Assembly: GCA_003135575.1 (NCBI GenBank)
Contig: PLCG01000094.1
Span: 58,571-70,144, forward strand
Length of the DNA stretch: 11,574 bases
Direction: 5' to 3'
Origin: Nitrososphaerota archaeon
Lineage (GTDB): Archaea > Thermoproteota > Nitrososphaeria > Nitrososphaerales > Gagatemarchaeaceae
The notes under the pieces are model-generated. The model had not been told where the DNA came from. It saw only the letters and a list, made by a program, of their open reading frames with translations, and ran no database searches. Position 1 is the first letter of the stretch. Every line of letters begins with the position of its first letter. The position numbers were made by a program, and so were the translations under genes. Of this stretch, positions 11,422 to 11,574 are shown piece by piece.

Positions 11422-11574
11422 ATGAGCGAAGAGAAAAAGGCGCAGGACGCGCGGGCCAAATTCTATGCCACGGACTCTGTGATTAGATACCTCAAGACCG
11501 TCGGGATACCAAAGCGCACGGGCGAGTTCAAGGATATGGTCGCCAAGGGGAGCAACGTGAAGCTCGACAGCAAG
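11422..11574 (+). CDS. N-terminal part of an uncharacterised protein (partial)
   Basis: ATG at 11422 opens a frame of 51 codons running off the window. It begins MSEEKKAQDARAKFYATDS, then VIRYLKTVGIPKRTGEFKDM. It is charged and probably helical, with no membrane segment. A good TATA box stands upstream. No family is recognised. Confidence 0.65.
   Translation, partial: MSEEKKAQDARAKFYATDSVIRYLKTVGIPKRTGEFKDMVAKGSNVKLDSK

Noticed and set aside
1..11574. tRNA, rRNA or CRISPR array
   Set aside because: I saw no cloverleaf with a TTCGANNC-type arm, no rRNA-like stretch and no regularly spaced long repeats. The short CGTTTCA and AAAATAGCA repeats are too short and too few for CRISPR.

Overview
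The window looks like a GC-rich archaeal chromosome segment. Nearly every gene with an isolated start has an archaeal TATA-like box centred about 25-30 bp upstream of its start codon, which implies leaderless or very short-leader transcripts, including at GTG and TTG starts. The gene content also fits an archaeon: an Rad3/XPD-type iron-sulfur helicase with an N-terminal zinc ribbon, an F420-dependent NADP reductase-like enzyme, a membrane-anchored winged-helix protein, a V4R-like protein, small zinc-ribbon proteins and a single C2H2 finger protein. A TACK-group, Nitrososphaerota-like host is my best guess from the overall flavour, but no marker gene proves it.

Layout. 1-64 (-): first codons of a membrane or secreted protein. 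112-195 (-): a 3'-terminal fragment of an XPD-like helicase gene. 196 to about 1556 (-): a lone TnpB element (RuvC nuclease, putative omega RNA, no TnpA). 1558-3384 (-): the complete helicase. From 3385 a divergent promoter leads into the F420/NADPH oxidoreductase (3465-4106, +), a four-helix membrane protein (4219-4704, +), a membrane winged-helix protein (4781-5308, +), a small zinc-ribbon protein (5406-5645, +) and a CBS-domain protein (5687-6496, +). These converge on a two-gene minus-strand operon, 6500-8183, that resembles bacterial MhqO/MhqD: a ring-cleaving dioxygenase and an alpha/beta hydrolase. The hydrolase appears to start at CTG. Divergent from it is a three-gene operon (8329-9296, +) of two similar three-helix membrane proteins and one small soluble helical protein. 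Then come a zinc-ribbon protein (9356-9676, +), an ACT/V4R-like protein (9687-10496, -), a C2H2-finger gene coupled to a 40-residue Cys-containing protein (10634-11052, +), a frameshifted small gene (11073-11301, -) and a partial gene at the right edge (11422 onward, +).

The most interesting part is the left end. The TnpB element lies between two divergent versions of the same helicase C-terminus. The intact helicase changes codon style abruptly in its last 20 codons, and the sequence just outside the element's right end, where a TnpB guide would be read, is the orphaned old C-terminus. This suggests a TnpB element that homes to the 3' end of a helicase gene and supplies a recoded replacement tail that its own guide no longer matches. 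That is inference; the two tails, the codon shift and the TnpB gene are seen directly.

There is no gene-free stretch longer than 300 bases. The longest gaps (about 110-150 bp) hold promoters, hairpins and short repeats, which are listed.
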